Below, one piece after another: positions 1 through 10,568 of a stretch of DNA of 64,000 bases (the first letter of the stretch is position 1; every line of letters starts with the position of its first letter). The DNA is from Thereva unica (Eukaryota; Arthropoda; Insecta; Diptera; Therevidae). The notes under the pieces are model-generated. The model ran no database searches. It was given only the letters and a program-made list of their open reading frames with translations, and was not told the DNA's origin. The stretch spans positions 14,831,676 through 14,895,675 of the forward strand of contig OX465286.1 in NCBI GenBank assembly GCA_949987705.1, written 5' to 3'. The position numbers and the translations under genes were made by a program.

Positions 1-542
1 TCCCTCCCCCCCTAATCTCACGTGAGATTTTTCAAATTTTAAAAAAATCTAGTATTTACACTAAAAATACGTATTTACGGTCGTAACCACAGCAAAGTGG
101 GCCTTTTCTTAGAATATAGAACTGCAGGAAAGGCCCTCGAATTTAAAATCCTTGTTCGTAACCGTAGTGAAATCCGATTAAAATTCGGAGTGAAAGGCGT
201 GTAAAAAGTTCATCTGAGCGGAAGGGGGGTGTTGGGAGCAAGATTTTATTTGAGATAATTGATAATTTGGACGCCTTGCCCTCCTCTATTCCACTCACTT
301 TTCCGTTTGTAGTGGACACACAAGTAGTTCTAAATTCTAAGGGCCTTTTTGCGGGTCAGTGTGACTTGGCTCGTACTCTGCAGCATTTGACGAGACACAC
401 GTTTGACAATCGACAACCAATTTTTGTGTAGAATTTACCCCTATCTTAAGGCCCCAATTTACACACAGGTCGCCAGCAGGCCGTGGCCTGAAAGTTTTTG
501 CCTTGAGGCGAAGTATCCCTAAACACTCACTGACCGCCAACT
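1..542. other. Unassigned repeat-like DNA
   Basis: No coding sequence is supported. C-rich and 'cacgtgagattt' motifs at the start recur around 1390-1480, which suggests remnants of a common TE family. Confidence 0.3.
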
Positions 543-550
543 GTATGGGG

Positions 551-930
551 TAGTGATGAGCAAGACTTTTCTTGCAATTCTTCCTTTTATTGTACATTAA
601 GCAAGACCAAAGCAGGAACAAGACAAGACAGGACAAAATAAGACTACATCGCTCATCACTAAATGCCTAAAATCTTGCAGTGGTGAGCAAAAAGCCTTCG
701 AAAAAGTCTTGCTTAAAGTCTTGCAAAAAGTCTTGCAGTCTTGTCTTTGTCTTGCTGAATTGTCTTTGTCCTGCAAGACAAGACGTTTTGCTCATTACTG
801 GAAAACTTTTGCCCCTTAGTGATGAGCAAAAAGCCTTGCTATCCTGATCTTGCAGTCTTGACTTATCCTTGTCTTGTCTTGGTATTTCTTGGTCTTGCTA
901 AATGTGCAAGACTAGTCTTGCTCATCACTA
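551..930. mobile_element. hAT-type MITE with 8-bp target duplication
   Basis: The terminal inverted repeats are tagtgatgagcaagact at 551-567 and its reverse complement at 914-930. The element is flanked on both sides by the identical 8-mer gtatgggg (543-550 and 931-938), the duplication length of the hAT superfamily. The interior is built from many short 'cttgca/caagac' words plus internal copies of the terminal repeat (about 650-660, 781-796, 816-830), so several units may have merged. It has no coding capacity. Confidence 0.85.
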
Positions 931-938
931 GTATGGGG

Positions 939-1889
939 CCTGCAGTTCAAGAAAGCTGACGAAACTCGCATTTATCGTCAGTCCGGGCCTGAAGATCTGA
1001 ACTTCTATTCACTAAGAATTCACACCGTATGCACTCGGAACAGAAAGCAAGGCGCGAGCTAGTCGTGAAAACCATCCACCATCGCGTTTGCGCTTTTCTG
1101 CTCTTTTGTGTTCACGGCGTGAGGCTTGAAGCTTTCGTTGGGGCCATGAGCATTTTTGCACTTGAATTAATAACCTGCTATGCTAAGCAGTAGTTTTCGC
1201 CTGTGTGTGTAGGGAATCAGGACTTTACCTACATGCCACGGCTTGTCAGACTCATCCCTCAGTTAGACTGAGTCAAGCTTAGTCGTGCCGGCCGGCCTGT
1301 AAGTCAATGGGGGTCTTTAGTGGAGAAACACGTTTTACTTAATTTAACCCAATTTTCGCGCAATTTTACACTGTGTGTTTAAAAAAAAAATACGTGAGAT
1401 TTGCCGAGACCCCCCCTCTCCCCCAGGTGAGATTTGGTGAGATTCGGCTCGACCCCCTCCTCCCCCTAAACGCCTCACGTAATTAATGGACGACCCCTAC
1501 AATAGAAAAAAAAGTTAAGAAAAAAAATCCCCTTACAACTTATTGAACCCCATTTCACCCCCTTCAACCCTTTTTTTTCTCCATTAAAAGTAGCCTATGT
1601 CCGTCTCCAAGGTCTAAACTATCTCTGTAGCAAATTTCATCAAAATCGGTCCAGTGGTTTAGGCGTGAAAGCGTAACAGACAGACAGACAGATAGACAGA
1701 CAGACAGAGTTACTTTCGCATTTATAATATTAGTAAGGATAAATGATTTAAGTTAATTATACAGGCGTCTCATGTATAGCTTCTCTCAGCATTGCTTTGT
1801 CACCAGTTCTGATACTAGTCAATTTCCCACTATAGTGCTAAACGTGTAACTATTTTGTAACAAGTCAGTTTATTCCATCTTCGTTCATA
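939..1889. other. Unassigned, repeat-like DNA
   Basis: No supported gene. The stretch at about 1375-1500 repeats motifs from the start of the window. The stretch at about 1630-1740 (a 'cggtccagtggtttaggcgtga' type sequence, a CAGA run, then 'tttataatattagtaaggat') resembles the 3' tail seen on many insect RTE/SINE retroelements. Confidence 0.35.
1676..1709. repeat. (CAGA)n microsatellite, imperfect
   Basis: About eight near-perfect CAGA units with one GATA variant, just before the 'ttataatattagtaaggat' tail. Confidence 0.85.
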
Positions 1890-3646
1890 ATCCATCCATC
1901 CAATGGCGCTACAGCCCAAATCGAGCCTTGGCCTCCTCCAGGGCATTTCTCCAAGTTTGACGGTCCCTTGCAGCATGTCTCCAGTTCCGGATGTTGAGCA
2001 TTGTCTCTGCGTCAGCCGTCACAGAGTCTATCCATCTCCTCCTGGGTCTACCTACTGGCCTACTTCCCGAAATTTCTGATACCATAAAGCCGTTTTGGGA
2101 TGCGATTGTCCTCCATTCTGATTATGTGGCCGGCCAGTCTCAGTCTGTTAATTTTAATTAAAGTTGAGAGTTGTGGGTCGTCAAAAATTTCATACAACTC
2201 GTTGTTGTATCTTCTTCGCCATATTCCATCCTCTCTCTGGTTGGGCCAATTATGCACCTGAGAATTTTTCTCTCAAACCTGTTGACTCGTTCCTCTATGT
2301 CCTGGATCATAATCGAAGTTTCGCTACCATAACACAGTACTGGTCGTATTATTGTTTTGTAGAGTGAGAGTTTCGTTTTCCTGTGTACAAATCTTGAGTG
2401 CAGGATTTGTTTTTGGGCATAAAAGGCTCTATTAGCCACTAGTATCCGTCTGGTTATCTCTTCTTTTATTCGTTTCCTTTTGTGATTGTAGACCTAGACC
2501 CACAAGGTAGACTGTTTTACCGACTACTTCTAAGTTATGTTCGTCGATGGTTATATTTCTTCCCATTCTAAATCTTCCTGCTCTGGATTGTTGCATCACC
2601 TTCGTTTTTTCTTCGTTTATCTTCAGGCCTATGTCCTTTGCCGCCTCTTTTAATTCGACATAGACTTCTTTTGCTGCCAAAAAGGACCTTCCCACAATGT
2701 TCACGTCATCCGCATATCCAAGTAATTGCACCGACTGTGTAGCTATTCATGCACTTCTCTGGACTGACGTTTTCCTTATTACCCATTCTAGGGACAGGTT
2801 GAAAAGCATGGGGGCCAGTCCATCTCCTTGTCTAAGTCCTTGACGTACTTCGAACTCCTCTGTTATAACATTTTGAATCCTTACTTTTGCCAGTGAGCTA
2901 TTTGTGGCGCATTTGATCAGTTGTACCAACTTTGAGGGGACTCCTATTTCCGATAGGATCTCGTATAGCCTCTCTCTGTTTATTGAGTCATATGCTTGTT
3001 GAAAGTCGACAAATATCTGGTATACATCTACATTCCTTTCCCAGGTTTTATCCAGAATTTGCCTTAAGGTCAGCAGTTGGTCCGATGTTGACCTGTTTGT
3101 CCTAAAACTAGCTTGATATTCTCCTATAAGGCCTTCCGCTATAGGTTCCAGTTTTTGTTTCACAAGAATTGTGAAGATTTTGTAGCTGGTGCTGAGGAGT
3201 GAGATGCCTCGGTAGTTTTTGCAGTTTAATTTATCTCCTTTCTTGTATATTGGACATATACTCGCTTTCTTCCAGTCCTCTGGTATAACTTCTTCCTCTC
3301 AAATGGTGCATATGAGTTCGTGTAAGGTTTGTAATAGTTGGGGTCCCCCTTCCTTTAGCAGCTCAGCTGCTATTCCATCGGCGCCAGGCGATTTGTTGGT
3401 GTTCTGCCTTTTTACAGCTTCCGGCACCTCATCCAGTGTTGGTGGTCCTATTGAGATGTTATCTTGGGGAATTACAAATGCCTCTGTCTGTGCATTCTCG
3501 TTTAATATGGGGACAGTATTCAGTAGGTTCTGAAAATACTCTCTCCACCTATCCTTTATCCTATCAGGATCTGCCAACAAGCTCCCATCTCTGTATTTGC
3601 AAATGTCCGTTCTTGGCTGAAACTTATTGGTGATCTGGCGTGCCAT
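1890..3646 (-). pseudogene. Non-LTR retrotransposon reverse transcriptase, decayed
   Basis: Read from right to left, overlapping frames give an ordered RT. The pre-RT/fingers part has 'KSPGADGIAAELLKEGG' (about 3370). The palm follows with 'IFVDFQQAYDSINRERLYE' and 'GLRQGDGLAPMLFNLSLEW' (3163-2760). The catalytic 'LLGYADDVNIVGRS' is at about 2725-2690, and then come the thumb and C-terminal region with 'LSLYKTIIRPVLCYGSET' and 'LRLAGHIIRMEDNRIPKRL'. At least four frame breaks and several stops separate the pieces, so it is dead. The extreme 3' end (1890-1950) encodes a KARFGL-like terminus as in the + strand LINE fragment at 29,480-30,290, suggesting the same clade. The endonuclease part is missing (5' truncation). 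It replicates, in the family, by target-primed reverse transcription. Confidence 0.85.
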
Positions 3647-3701
3647 TGTATTGCTAGAACGTCACGTAGTGAATGGCTCAAATGTTGCGATGCGGGTAGA
3701 T

Positions 3702-3989
3702 CTATTGCGTTTTAGAAAAGAGGCGTTCAGAAGGCACAAAAGTTGCAACGCTGCACAGTCTTAGTTTAAAAAGTTGATAGTATCTAGGATATTGACCTTT
3801 TCTCGAATACTGCCACTTTGCTGGGTCTTTGTATCTTAGCAACAGTGGTTCTAGAAGGTATTTATCTATGGCTTCAGTTGTTTGATTTGTGGTTTTTATT
3901 AAGTCACACACCTGCTTATCAAAGTCATCCCAAATAGTACACTCCAGCTCCGAAAGCGGAGACAATGTTGTAGTTGTAGATACTGGCAT
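3702..3989 (-). pseudogene. hAT transposase C-terminal dimerisation domain fragment
   Basis: A 95-codon open stretch contains the ordered hallmarks of the hAT C-terminal dimerisation region: 'LEPLLLRYKDPAKWQYSRK' followed by 'YPRYYQLFKLRLCSVATFV' and 'PSERLFSKTQ'. The ATxVPSERLFS block is diagnostic of hAT/ZBED-type transposases. Nothing upstream (3990-4450) shows the BED finger or catalytic residues, so this is an orphan 3' fragment. It ends where the LINE fragment at 1890-3646 begins, which may mark a LINE insertion into the hAT copy. Confidence 0.85.
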
Positions 3990-4074
3990 GGCTTCAGAAT
4001 CACGGTTTTGAATCTCTTATAGATTAAACTGATCCAGAGTAGGTATGAAAATTATGCCTCCAGAAAGTATATTT

Positions 4075-4310
4075 CTATTTTACAATCGCACCTCGCCTAA
4101 AAAGAAGTAAGAAATGTCTCTCGAGTACAAAACTTCACTCCCTCGAAAAATGTAAGAATTGCCTCTTCAGTACAAAATTTACCTTCCTCGAAAAATGTCT
4201 CTGCAGTTCGTGTTTACAATTTCACCTCGCCGCCATTCGAATTGGATATTTTACTGCCCCAAAAGAAGTAAGAATTGTCGCTCCACTTCGTAATTTACAC
4301 CCGCACGATA
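4075..4310. repeat. Imperfect tandem repeat, about 55-65 bp unit
   Basis: The phrases 'cctcgaaaaatgt', 'agtacaaaa-ttcac/tttacct' and 'aagaagtaagaa' recur in the same order several times. Units have diverged. No coding frame. Confidence 0.5.
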
Positions 4311-4462
4311 CACGCTCATATCCCAGTAGTACATTATTTTTAAACTGGGGCATTTCAAAAAGTTGAGGCCTCAGTACAATTTACTATCGTGTACGGGACA
4401 AATGAACTGCCTCTTGTAAGTTCGGCTCAACTCTATAACTCAGGGCAAATCTTATATCGAAA

Positions 4463-4815
4463 CCAAGTCTCAAAGGGTTAAATTTTATGCTGCTCTGCCT
4501 AACTACTTTAAAGCAACACATCCATCACAGCTTGATTTGCTACTCACCAGTGACAGTCGCTTAGTTGCCTTCCAGAACCAAATTTCCGCTCCGAGTTTCC
4601 TGATAAATTAAATGTCTGTTGCAATATTCCAATTGGATCTCAACCTGCTAAAACAATTACTTACCGTGACTTTGCTAACACTAATCGACGTAGTCTAGTT
4701 AAATGTTGTGAGCGTTTACCCTGGGGAAACATTTTCACATAGACCGACGTTGATGATAAAATCAAGTTTTTTGAAGGACAGCCCTTGTTCTTATTCGAAT
4801 ACGGTTCAGTCTCGA
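4463..4815 (+). pseudogene. LINE endonuclease C-terminal fragment
   Basis: Frames give 'HPSQLDLLLTSDSRLVAFQN', then after a frameshift 'NIPIGSQPAKTITYRDFA' and 'CERLPWGNIF'. This order (a QLDLLLTS motif near the end of the APE-type endonuclease, then the endonuclease-RT linker) is typical of jockey-like LINEs. Frameshifts and stops make it a relic. No RT follows on this strand. Confidence 0.6.
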
Positions 4816-4912
4816 AATTAAGTCCTTAATTTATTAAGCGGGAGTATCTATATAGAAGATTCGTAAAACTAAAACCGAAAGCGTCAAAAACACTTATAAA
4901 CGACTTCGCAAT

Positions 4913-6965
4913 ATCTTCTTCTTCTTTCCCCTTTACCCATTCCTAAGCTCTGAGCGTCCTGGTCTACGCCATCCTTCCAGCGAAGGTTGAGTCTCCCTCG
5001 CTGTCGCATCCCATAGGTCTTACCGCAGAGAACTTTCCGAGCAGGTTAACCACCCACGTTTCGGATGCATATGTGAGAATCGGTAAGACCATCGTCTTAT
5101 ATAGTAAAAGTTTAGATGTTATAGTTAGATACTTGGATTTAAAGATCCTTGACAGACTATAGTAGGCTTTGTTGGCTTTTAGCAGTCGTGCGCATATTTC
5201 TGGCTCCATGCTATTGTCGGCTGCTACAATTGACCCAAGGTAGGTAAATGATTTTACCACGTCAAACTCGTGTTCCTCTATCTTGATTGTGGGACCAATG
5301 TTAGGTATTTTTGTAGACGAGGCCACCATGTACTTCGTTTTGATTTCGTTAATGTGCAGTCCCAGATCTCCTGCCGCTTGCTCAATCTGAGTGAAAGCTT
5401 CTTGTACAGCTGTTGTTGTTCTTCCAATGATGTCAATGTCGTTTGCGTAAGCCAGTAATTGGGTGGACTTGTGGAGGATTGTACCCCTTGATGTTACGCC
5501 CGAATCTCGGATCACTTTCTCCAACGCCAGGTTGAAAAGTAGGCAGGCCAGACCGTCCGTATCCTAGAGCGTTTGATGCTGATTCCTTGATTACTATCTT
5601 CAAGTTATTCCATTTATCTTCTATGCCTTCGGCTATGACTCCCGCTCTTCTATTTATTTCTTCTAAATATTCTTCTAGTTTTCCTTCTTATTTTAAACTT
5701 TCTTTTCCTGCGGTTTCTTCCTTCCTTTACTTTCTTTCTCGTTCCGATCATAAAATGGTCAGAGTCGATGTTTGCACCACGATATGATCTGACATCTAAT
5801 ACTTCTGTGCAGTGACGTGCATCTATGAGTATGTGATCAATTGAGTTTTGAGTTCTTCCATCCGCAGATCTCCAGGTTACCTTATGTATGTCTTTGCGCT
5901 GGAATCTTGTGTCTTCGATCACCATATTCTTCATCATAGCGAAATTGATCTGTCTCATGCCGTTTTCATTTGTCTCATCATGTAGACTAAATGCTCCTAA
6001 TGTTGGTCGGTATGTCCTTTCATTGCTGATTTTCGCATTTACATCTCCTATCACTATTTGTACATAATGACTAGGACAGTTCCTTAGCGTTGAGTTTAAT
6101 AGAATACATGTTTCACTTATTCTAGTGCATATTCAATCGGGGCATGTATATTTATTATGGAGTAGTTAAGGGGGTAGACTACAGTAAAATTTTCAAAAAA
6201 TTCATTTCTTTTTTTTTTGCTTTAAATTTGAAATCAGCCACCTCGAAAACCACCGAGTTAGAAATTTCATCACAAAATAATCAAGATTTCACGTTTTGGC
6301 CAGAAATTTGGGACTCTGTCCCACAGTGCAATGTTCAAACGCGTTTTTCTCGAAACGATGTGTTTCAAAACGGTGTACATGATATCTCAAGATCTAATCA
6401 ACGAATTGACTTGAAATTTGACACACTTCTTTCATGGATGAGTGCCTCTGGCGTCACGTGGGATTTTGTCAATATCTTGCTTTGTTCAATAATTATTAAC
6501 AATCATAACATGAAATTTGTGCCGAAAAAACGTATTTGCACAAATTTCATGTTATGATTGTTAATAATTATTGAACAAAGCAAGATATTGACAAAATCCC
6601 ACGTGACACCAGAGGCACTCATCCATAAAAGAAGTGTGTCAAATTTCAAGTCAATTCGTTGATTAGATCTTGAGATATCATGTACACCGTTTTGAAACAC
6701 ATCGTTTCGAGAAAAACGCGTTTGAACATTGCACTGTGGGACAGAGTCCCAAATTTCTGGCCAAAACGTGAAATCTTGATTATTTTGTGATGAAATTTCT
6801 AACTCGGTGGTTTTCGAGGTGGCTGATTTCAAATTTAAAGCAAAAAAAAAAGAAATGAATTTTTTAAAAATTTTACTGTAGTCTACCCCCTTAAAGAACC
6901 TCCCTCTTATACGTATTTTACATATTCTTTCGTCTATAGCATCAAACCACATTACTAGTTGTTTA
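4913..6965 (-). mobile_element. LINE: endonuclease plus RT thumb, internally deleted
   Basis: From the right, the endonuclease begins at about 6955 ('MWFDAIDERICKIRIRGRFF'), is interrupted by the palindromic element at 6170-6890, and resumes with an 'IHAPIE'-like stretch, 'IGDVNAKI', 'TWRSADGRTQNSIDHILID' and 'SDHFMI' (6054-5650). These are the APE-endonuclease blocks. At about 5545-5573 the sequence jumps from the post-endonuclease linker directly to the end of the palm ('LLAYANDIDIIGR', 5460-5420), so RT fingers and most of the palm are gone. The catalytic YADD has become YAND. The 3' end is followed by a (GAA)n-type tail (about 4913-4926 read on the minus strand). It cannot be autonomous. 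Confidence 0.8.
6170..6890. mobile_element. TTAA-flanked palindromic (foldback) element
   Basis: Two arms of about 353 bp (6170-6522 and 6538-6890) are near-perfect reverse complements around a 15-base loop. The outer ends are gggggtagactacagtaaaa and its complement, directly flanked by TTAA at 6166-6169 and 6891-6894. TTAA is the target site of piggyBac-type transposons. Both strands show long pseudo-ORFs (6144-6557 +, 6503-6952 -) that are translations of the two arms, not genes. A longer, non-palindromic relative lies at 39,151-40,313. It sits inside the endonuclease of the LINE at 4913-6965: removing it restores a continuous endonuclease motif. Confidence 0.88.
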
Positions 6966-7019
6966 ATTTGTTTTCTTGCAATGAATGCGGTCCCAAAAGT
7001 GTGATTTCTCCCGTTACAG

Positions 7020-7780
7020 CTATAGAAAATATTGTGTCTTTTTCTCTAGGATCCCCCTACCAATCCACCTCACCCCTTGCACTGCTGGTTGAATTACTTT
7101 TATATTTATCTAAGTCTCCCAATTCGTAGATCATGGTCCTTGATACGATATCCGGGTCTTTGTTGTATAATCAATCCTATCCGAGGCTGTGTTGTAGGTC
7201 TCGTGGCAATGTGGTACTGCCAGAACGGGTTGGCAGCCTGTCGTCGGTCGGTCGTCCGACATTCGCTACTACCGTCGTTAGTTGGCTATCCAGCGGGCAC
7301 TACGTGGAGGTTACGGTTCGATTTTGCCACACAGCCAACAACCACATAGCTGACAAAAATTCTCGAAAAACCAGTGAAAGAGGCTGATCTGCCCACCCCT
7401 TGGCCCTCCCTCACTCTCTTCTCACAAACGACGTTTCCAGTCGATTTTTGTTGGTTGGCTCGTGTGAAACCGGCCATAGCTCTATTCATCAGCTATGATG
7501 GATCGAATTTTCCTCCATAACTTCGCCGCAGAACCCATCAAGGTCGTGCATAGCAAATCGGCTACGAATCTTCCTATGCCCACAAAAAACCCAAACTCAC
7601 GCTTAGCGTATAGCGGCGGAATAAAAACCCCTTCACTCATCGACATCGTGAACAGACATCGGCTACGAATTTTCATATGCCCATAATCTGCCCATAGGTA
7701 AAGAATGGGGTTGAAATGCTTACCCTCCATAGCTCCATAGGTTGAAATGCTTACCCTCGCCCATAACCCGCGCAACCGAA
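7020..7780. other. Unassigned region
   Basis: No domain was recognised in any frame. It contains short internal direct repeats: 'ggttgaaatgcttaccct' at about 7711 and 7741, and 'atcggctacgaat-ttc-tatgccca' at about 7558 and 7659. It may be the 5' part of the LINE that follows. Confidence 0.3.
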
Positions 7781-9337
7781 GTCCCGTTACAAGTCACGCT
7801 TTGTTATTGACTTCTATAACATTCGTGGACTTGATGCGAATTTCTCATTTGTTGAGTCCCACTTATTGAACTTTAAACCTCCAATCTTCTCACTTTGTTA
7901 GTGAAACCCAAATATCACCCGATATTGACTTAGGTCAGGTATCGGGGTACACTTTAGTGCATAATCTCGCTCTCCATAGGGGCATTGCCATCTATGTTAG
8001 GGATGATGTGGCTTATTATAAAATATATAAAAGCACATCTTCAGATTTTAACTCTCTTTGGATTAAAATCATCTTTCGAAGCCACGTCATATTCTTCTAT
8101 TTCCTATACAGAAGCCGTAACATAAGTAACGATGCCTCAACTTCATCATTTGACGTTATTTCTGAACAGATTCTTATCATCCAATCCCAAGTGTGAAAAC
8201 ATTGTTGCGGGTGATTTCAATGTTCACAATGTAAACTAGTTGACTTACTCAAATGGCACCAGTGTTTCTGGTAAGGACATCGAGCGTTTTGCAAAAACCA
8301 ATAATTTGCACCAAATTGTGGATCATCCCACGAGAGTCCCTGATGTTGCTGATTAAGGAACCAATGTTCTTGATCTTTTTCTTACTTCTCATCCAGCACG
8401 GTACTCCGTCGAAGTTGATTCACCTCTCGTTATTTCGGACCACTGTTTAGTCAGCGCTAGCTTCCCATTCAAATTTCCCACCGCTCACAAACTAGTTATG
8501 AGAACTGTATGGAATTAAGAGAAGGCCATTTGGCTGGATCTTATTCATTACTTCCGCTCCACTGACTGGGACCTGTTTTCCGAACCAAAAATGTCAACTC
8601 TATCGCTATCCGTATCACCAGGATCATACAGGCAGGAATGCATTTGTTCATTCCCCATTCTACCAAATCTGTGAAGCCTAGGCCCAACAGGTGGTTTAAT
8701 CGGGAGTGTATGAACGCAATCGAAAACAAGGAAGCCGCGTTCCGAGCGTACAAGAGTTTCCCGAGTGAATCGCTCCCGCCTAGAGTATATAAAACTAAGA
8801 AATTCCTGTAAAGTCACCATCAGGAATGTCAGAACTTCATTTGACAGCAAGATGAGAAGTAAACTACTTAATGCAACCTCTGGTAGCAAAAATTTCTGGT
8901 CCTTGGTAAGCTCCATCAAGAAGAATTTCACTACATCTACCGCTCCTGCCTCATGCACGATGAGAAGGTGATAATAAACAGCAAATCCAAGGTCGATTTC
9001 TAGTTTGGTTGCTTTGGATATCTCCAAGTGCTTTGATAGACACTCAGCCTTTTTAGCTAAACTCAAAGCTATTGGAATTGACTCGCTTCTGTTTAAGTGG
9101 ATTGAGAGTTTCCTTTCCGGCCGTTCAATTAAGAAGGTATTAGATGGCGTCAAATCTGAATCTCACCCCATCTCTGCGGGGGGTCAATTTTAACCCCGGC
9201 CCTATTTTTTATCTTTATAAATGACCCACTTTCAATCCGCTCCAACCCACTTCTCAGATTCGCTGACGATGGTACTCTGCGTTACTCCTACAGGTTCGAT
9301 ACGAGACAGACAGTTGACGTCTTGATGTATATTCTTC

Positions 9338-9483
9338 ATCTTCTTCTTTGATCCGTTAGCTGGCGGTCCTCGCGTTGCGGTTTCTTGCCTAGTTTCTTCG
9401 GTTTCCCGATTCTGGTCAATTCGGCAGGTCGACTACCCTCCTCCTTTCACACCCTGGACTTGGGAACAGACGACGGCGGAGTT
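9338..9483 (-). mobile_element. Inserted LINE 3'-tail fragment
   Basis: The text 'ttcttctttgatccgttagctggcggtc ... gacggcggag' interrupts A1 relative to A2. It matches two stretches of the minus-strand LINE region near 32,265-32,460 and 32,945-33,040. It is a severely 5'-truncated copy with a GAA-type tail. Confidence 0.6.
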
Positions 9484-9862
9484 CCAATTCTATTAATAAA
9501 AACATTAAACTCATTTTAGAGCGGGGAAGCAAGAGTCGTGTCGAGTTCAACCCCACCAAAAACAAGTACTGTCTTATTTCAAAAAAAGCTCAACACCGCT
9601 CCATCCTTGACAGTGGGTGAAGTTGAACTAATGGCCGACCCGTCTCTACACATCTTAGGCGTGACATTAGCCAAAAACTTGCGATGGAATGACCACATAT
9701 TCCAAATCGTCAAACAAGCATGCCTGTGCTTGGGATTTCTTAAGAGGTGCAAGTACCTCCTCCAGGCATCGGCACGTGCTGTTATTTATAAATCCTACAT
9801 TCGGCCTTGCTTCCGAGTTCCTATAACATGCAAGAGTTAAAACGCAGGGCTCATCACCACCT

Positions 9863-10286
9863 TCTGTCGACAATCTATTTTTTCGTATAGACTGCAATGT
9901 CGAACAGCAGCTCTAGTCGGAAGATAGAGGGACGAGAGAGAGAAGTGTAGGAAGTAACTGTCACAACCTAGCCGCGATATTTTTTATTCAACCGACTCCC
10001 AACCATTTCGCGACTCTGACATCGGGGCATCGAGAACAACTCGCTGGAGTGATATGCCTCCTGCAACGAGTTGAATCTCATCAACCAACCGATGACATGC
10101 GCTTGGTGGAGCGTGTAAGGACTAGAGAAGGCTGTGACAGGGGAATCAGGAGTGTAAAGAGGGAAGAAGAAAGAAGGAAAGTTATGTAGGTGGGAAAATG
10201 GGAAAGGTGAAGGACCGTGGCGCTGCGCTGCCGGGATTCGAATCCGGGACCTCTGGGATGGCAGTCAGGCGCCTTACCCCTAGACC
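9863..10286 (-). mobile_element. tRNA-derived SINE, copy 1
   Basis: On the minus strand it starts with a tRNA-like head (10229-10286). A-box-like 'gtctaggggtaaggcgcct' and B-box-like 'ggattcgaatcc' (10232-10244) give an internal RNA polymerase III promoter. An unrelated body follows, shared with the copies at 26,198, 37,165 and 56,071. The A-tail end is missing here (at about 9863), so this copy is 3'-truncated. It lies in the 3' region of LINE A1. Confidence 0.85.
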
Positions 10287-10568
10287 TAGCTTACTGCTAG
10301 ACATTTCACCATGACGTGACAAACGACATGACGGACTGATAGTACAAAGAGTGAATCCTGAGCTGAGCAGTGCCACATAAAAAATGCGCGCCTAAAGAAG
10401 TATAAGTTCAAAAAATCACTTGAGCCCGGTTATTTGAAATAAATTATACAATAGTATTGAATTTTTAAATATATGTAAAACACTTTTCATTACAAAAACC
10501 TTGCTTTTGACTATTTTTACAATATTGATTTTTTTTTCGATATTATTTCAGGTAACTTTAATGCCAAT

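Larger units (their letters stand above)
7785..10383 (+). mobile_element. Jockey/CR1-like LINE copy A1, decayed
   Basis: The 5' part encodes endonuclease blocks 'FYNIRGLDANFSFVESHLL' and 'GIAIYVRDDVAY' (7800-8015). RT follows with 'LVALDISKCFDRH', 'IGIDSLLFKWIESFLSGRS', 'SESHPISAG' (9005-9193), then 'HILGVTLAKNLRWNDHIF', 'CLGFLKRCKYLL' and 'AVIYKSYIRP' (9650-9810). Many frameshifts and deletions are present. A (GAA)-tailed LINE scrap (9338-9483) and a SINE (9863-10286) interrupt it. Its 3' tail (10287-10383: 'actgctagacatttcaccat ... agtacaaag ... ccacataaaaaa') is shared with copy A2 in the phosphatase intron, which fixes the element's end. Confidence 0.8.

Noticed and set aside
641..930. 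CRISPR-like repeat array
   Set aside because: The repeated 'cttgca' words are irregular in spacing and lie within a hAT MITE in a eukaryotic genome.
6144..6952. Two opposing genes of 137 and 149 codons
   Set aside because: They are translations of the two arms of a palindrome and no domain is recognisable.
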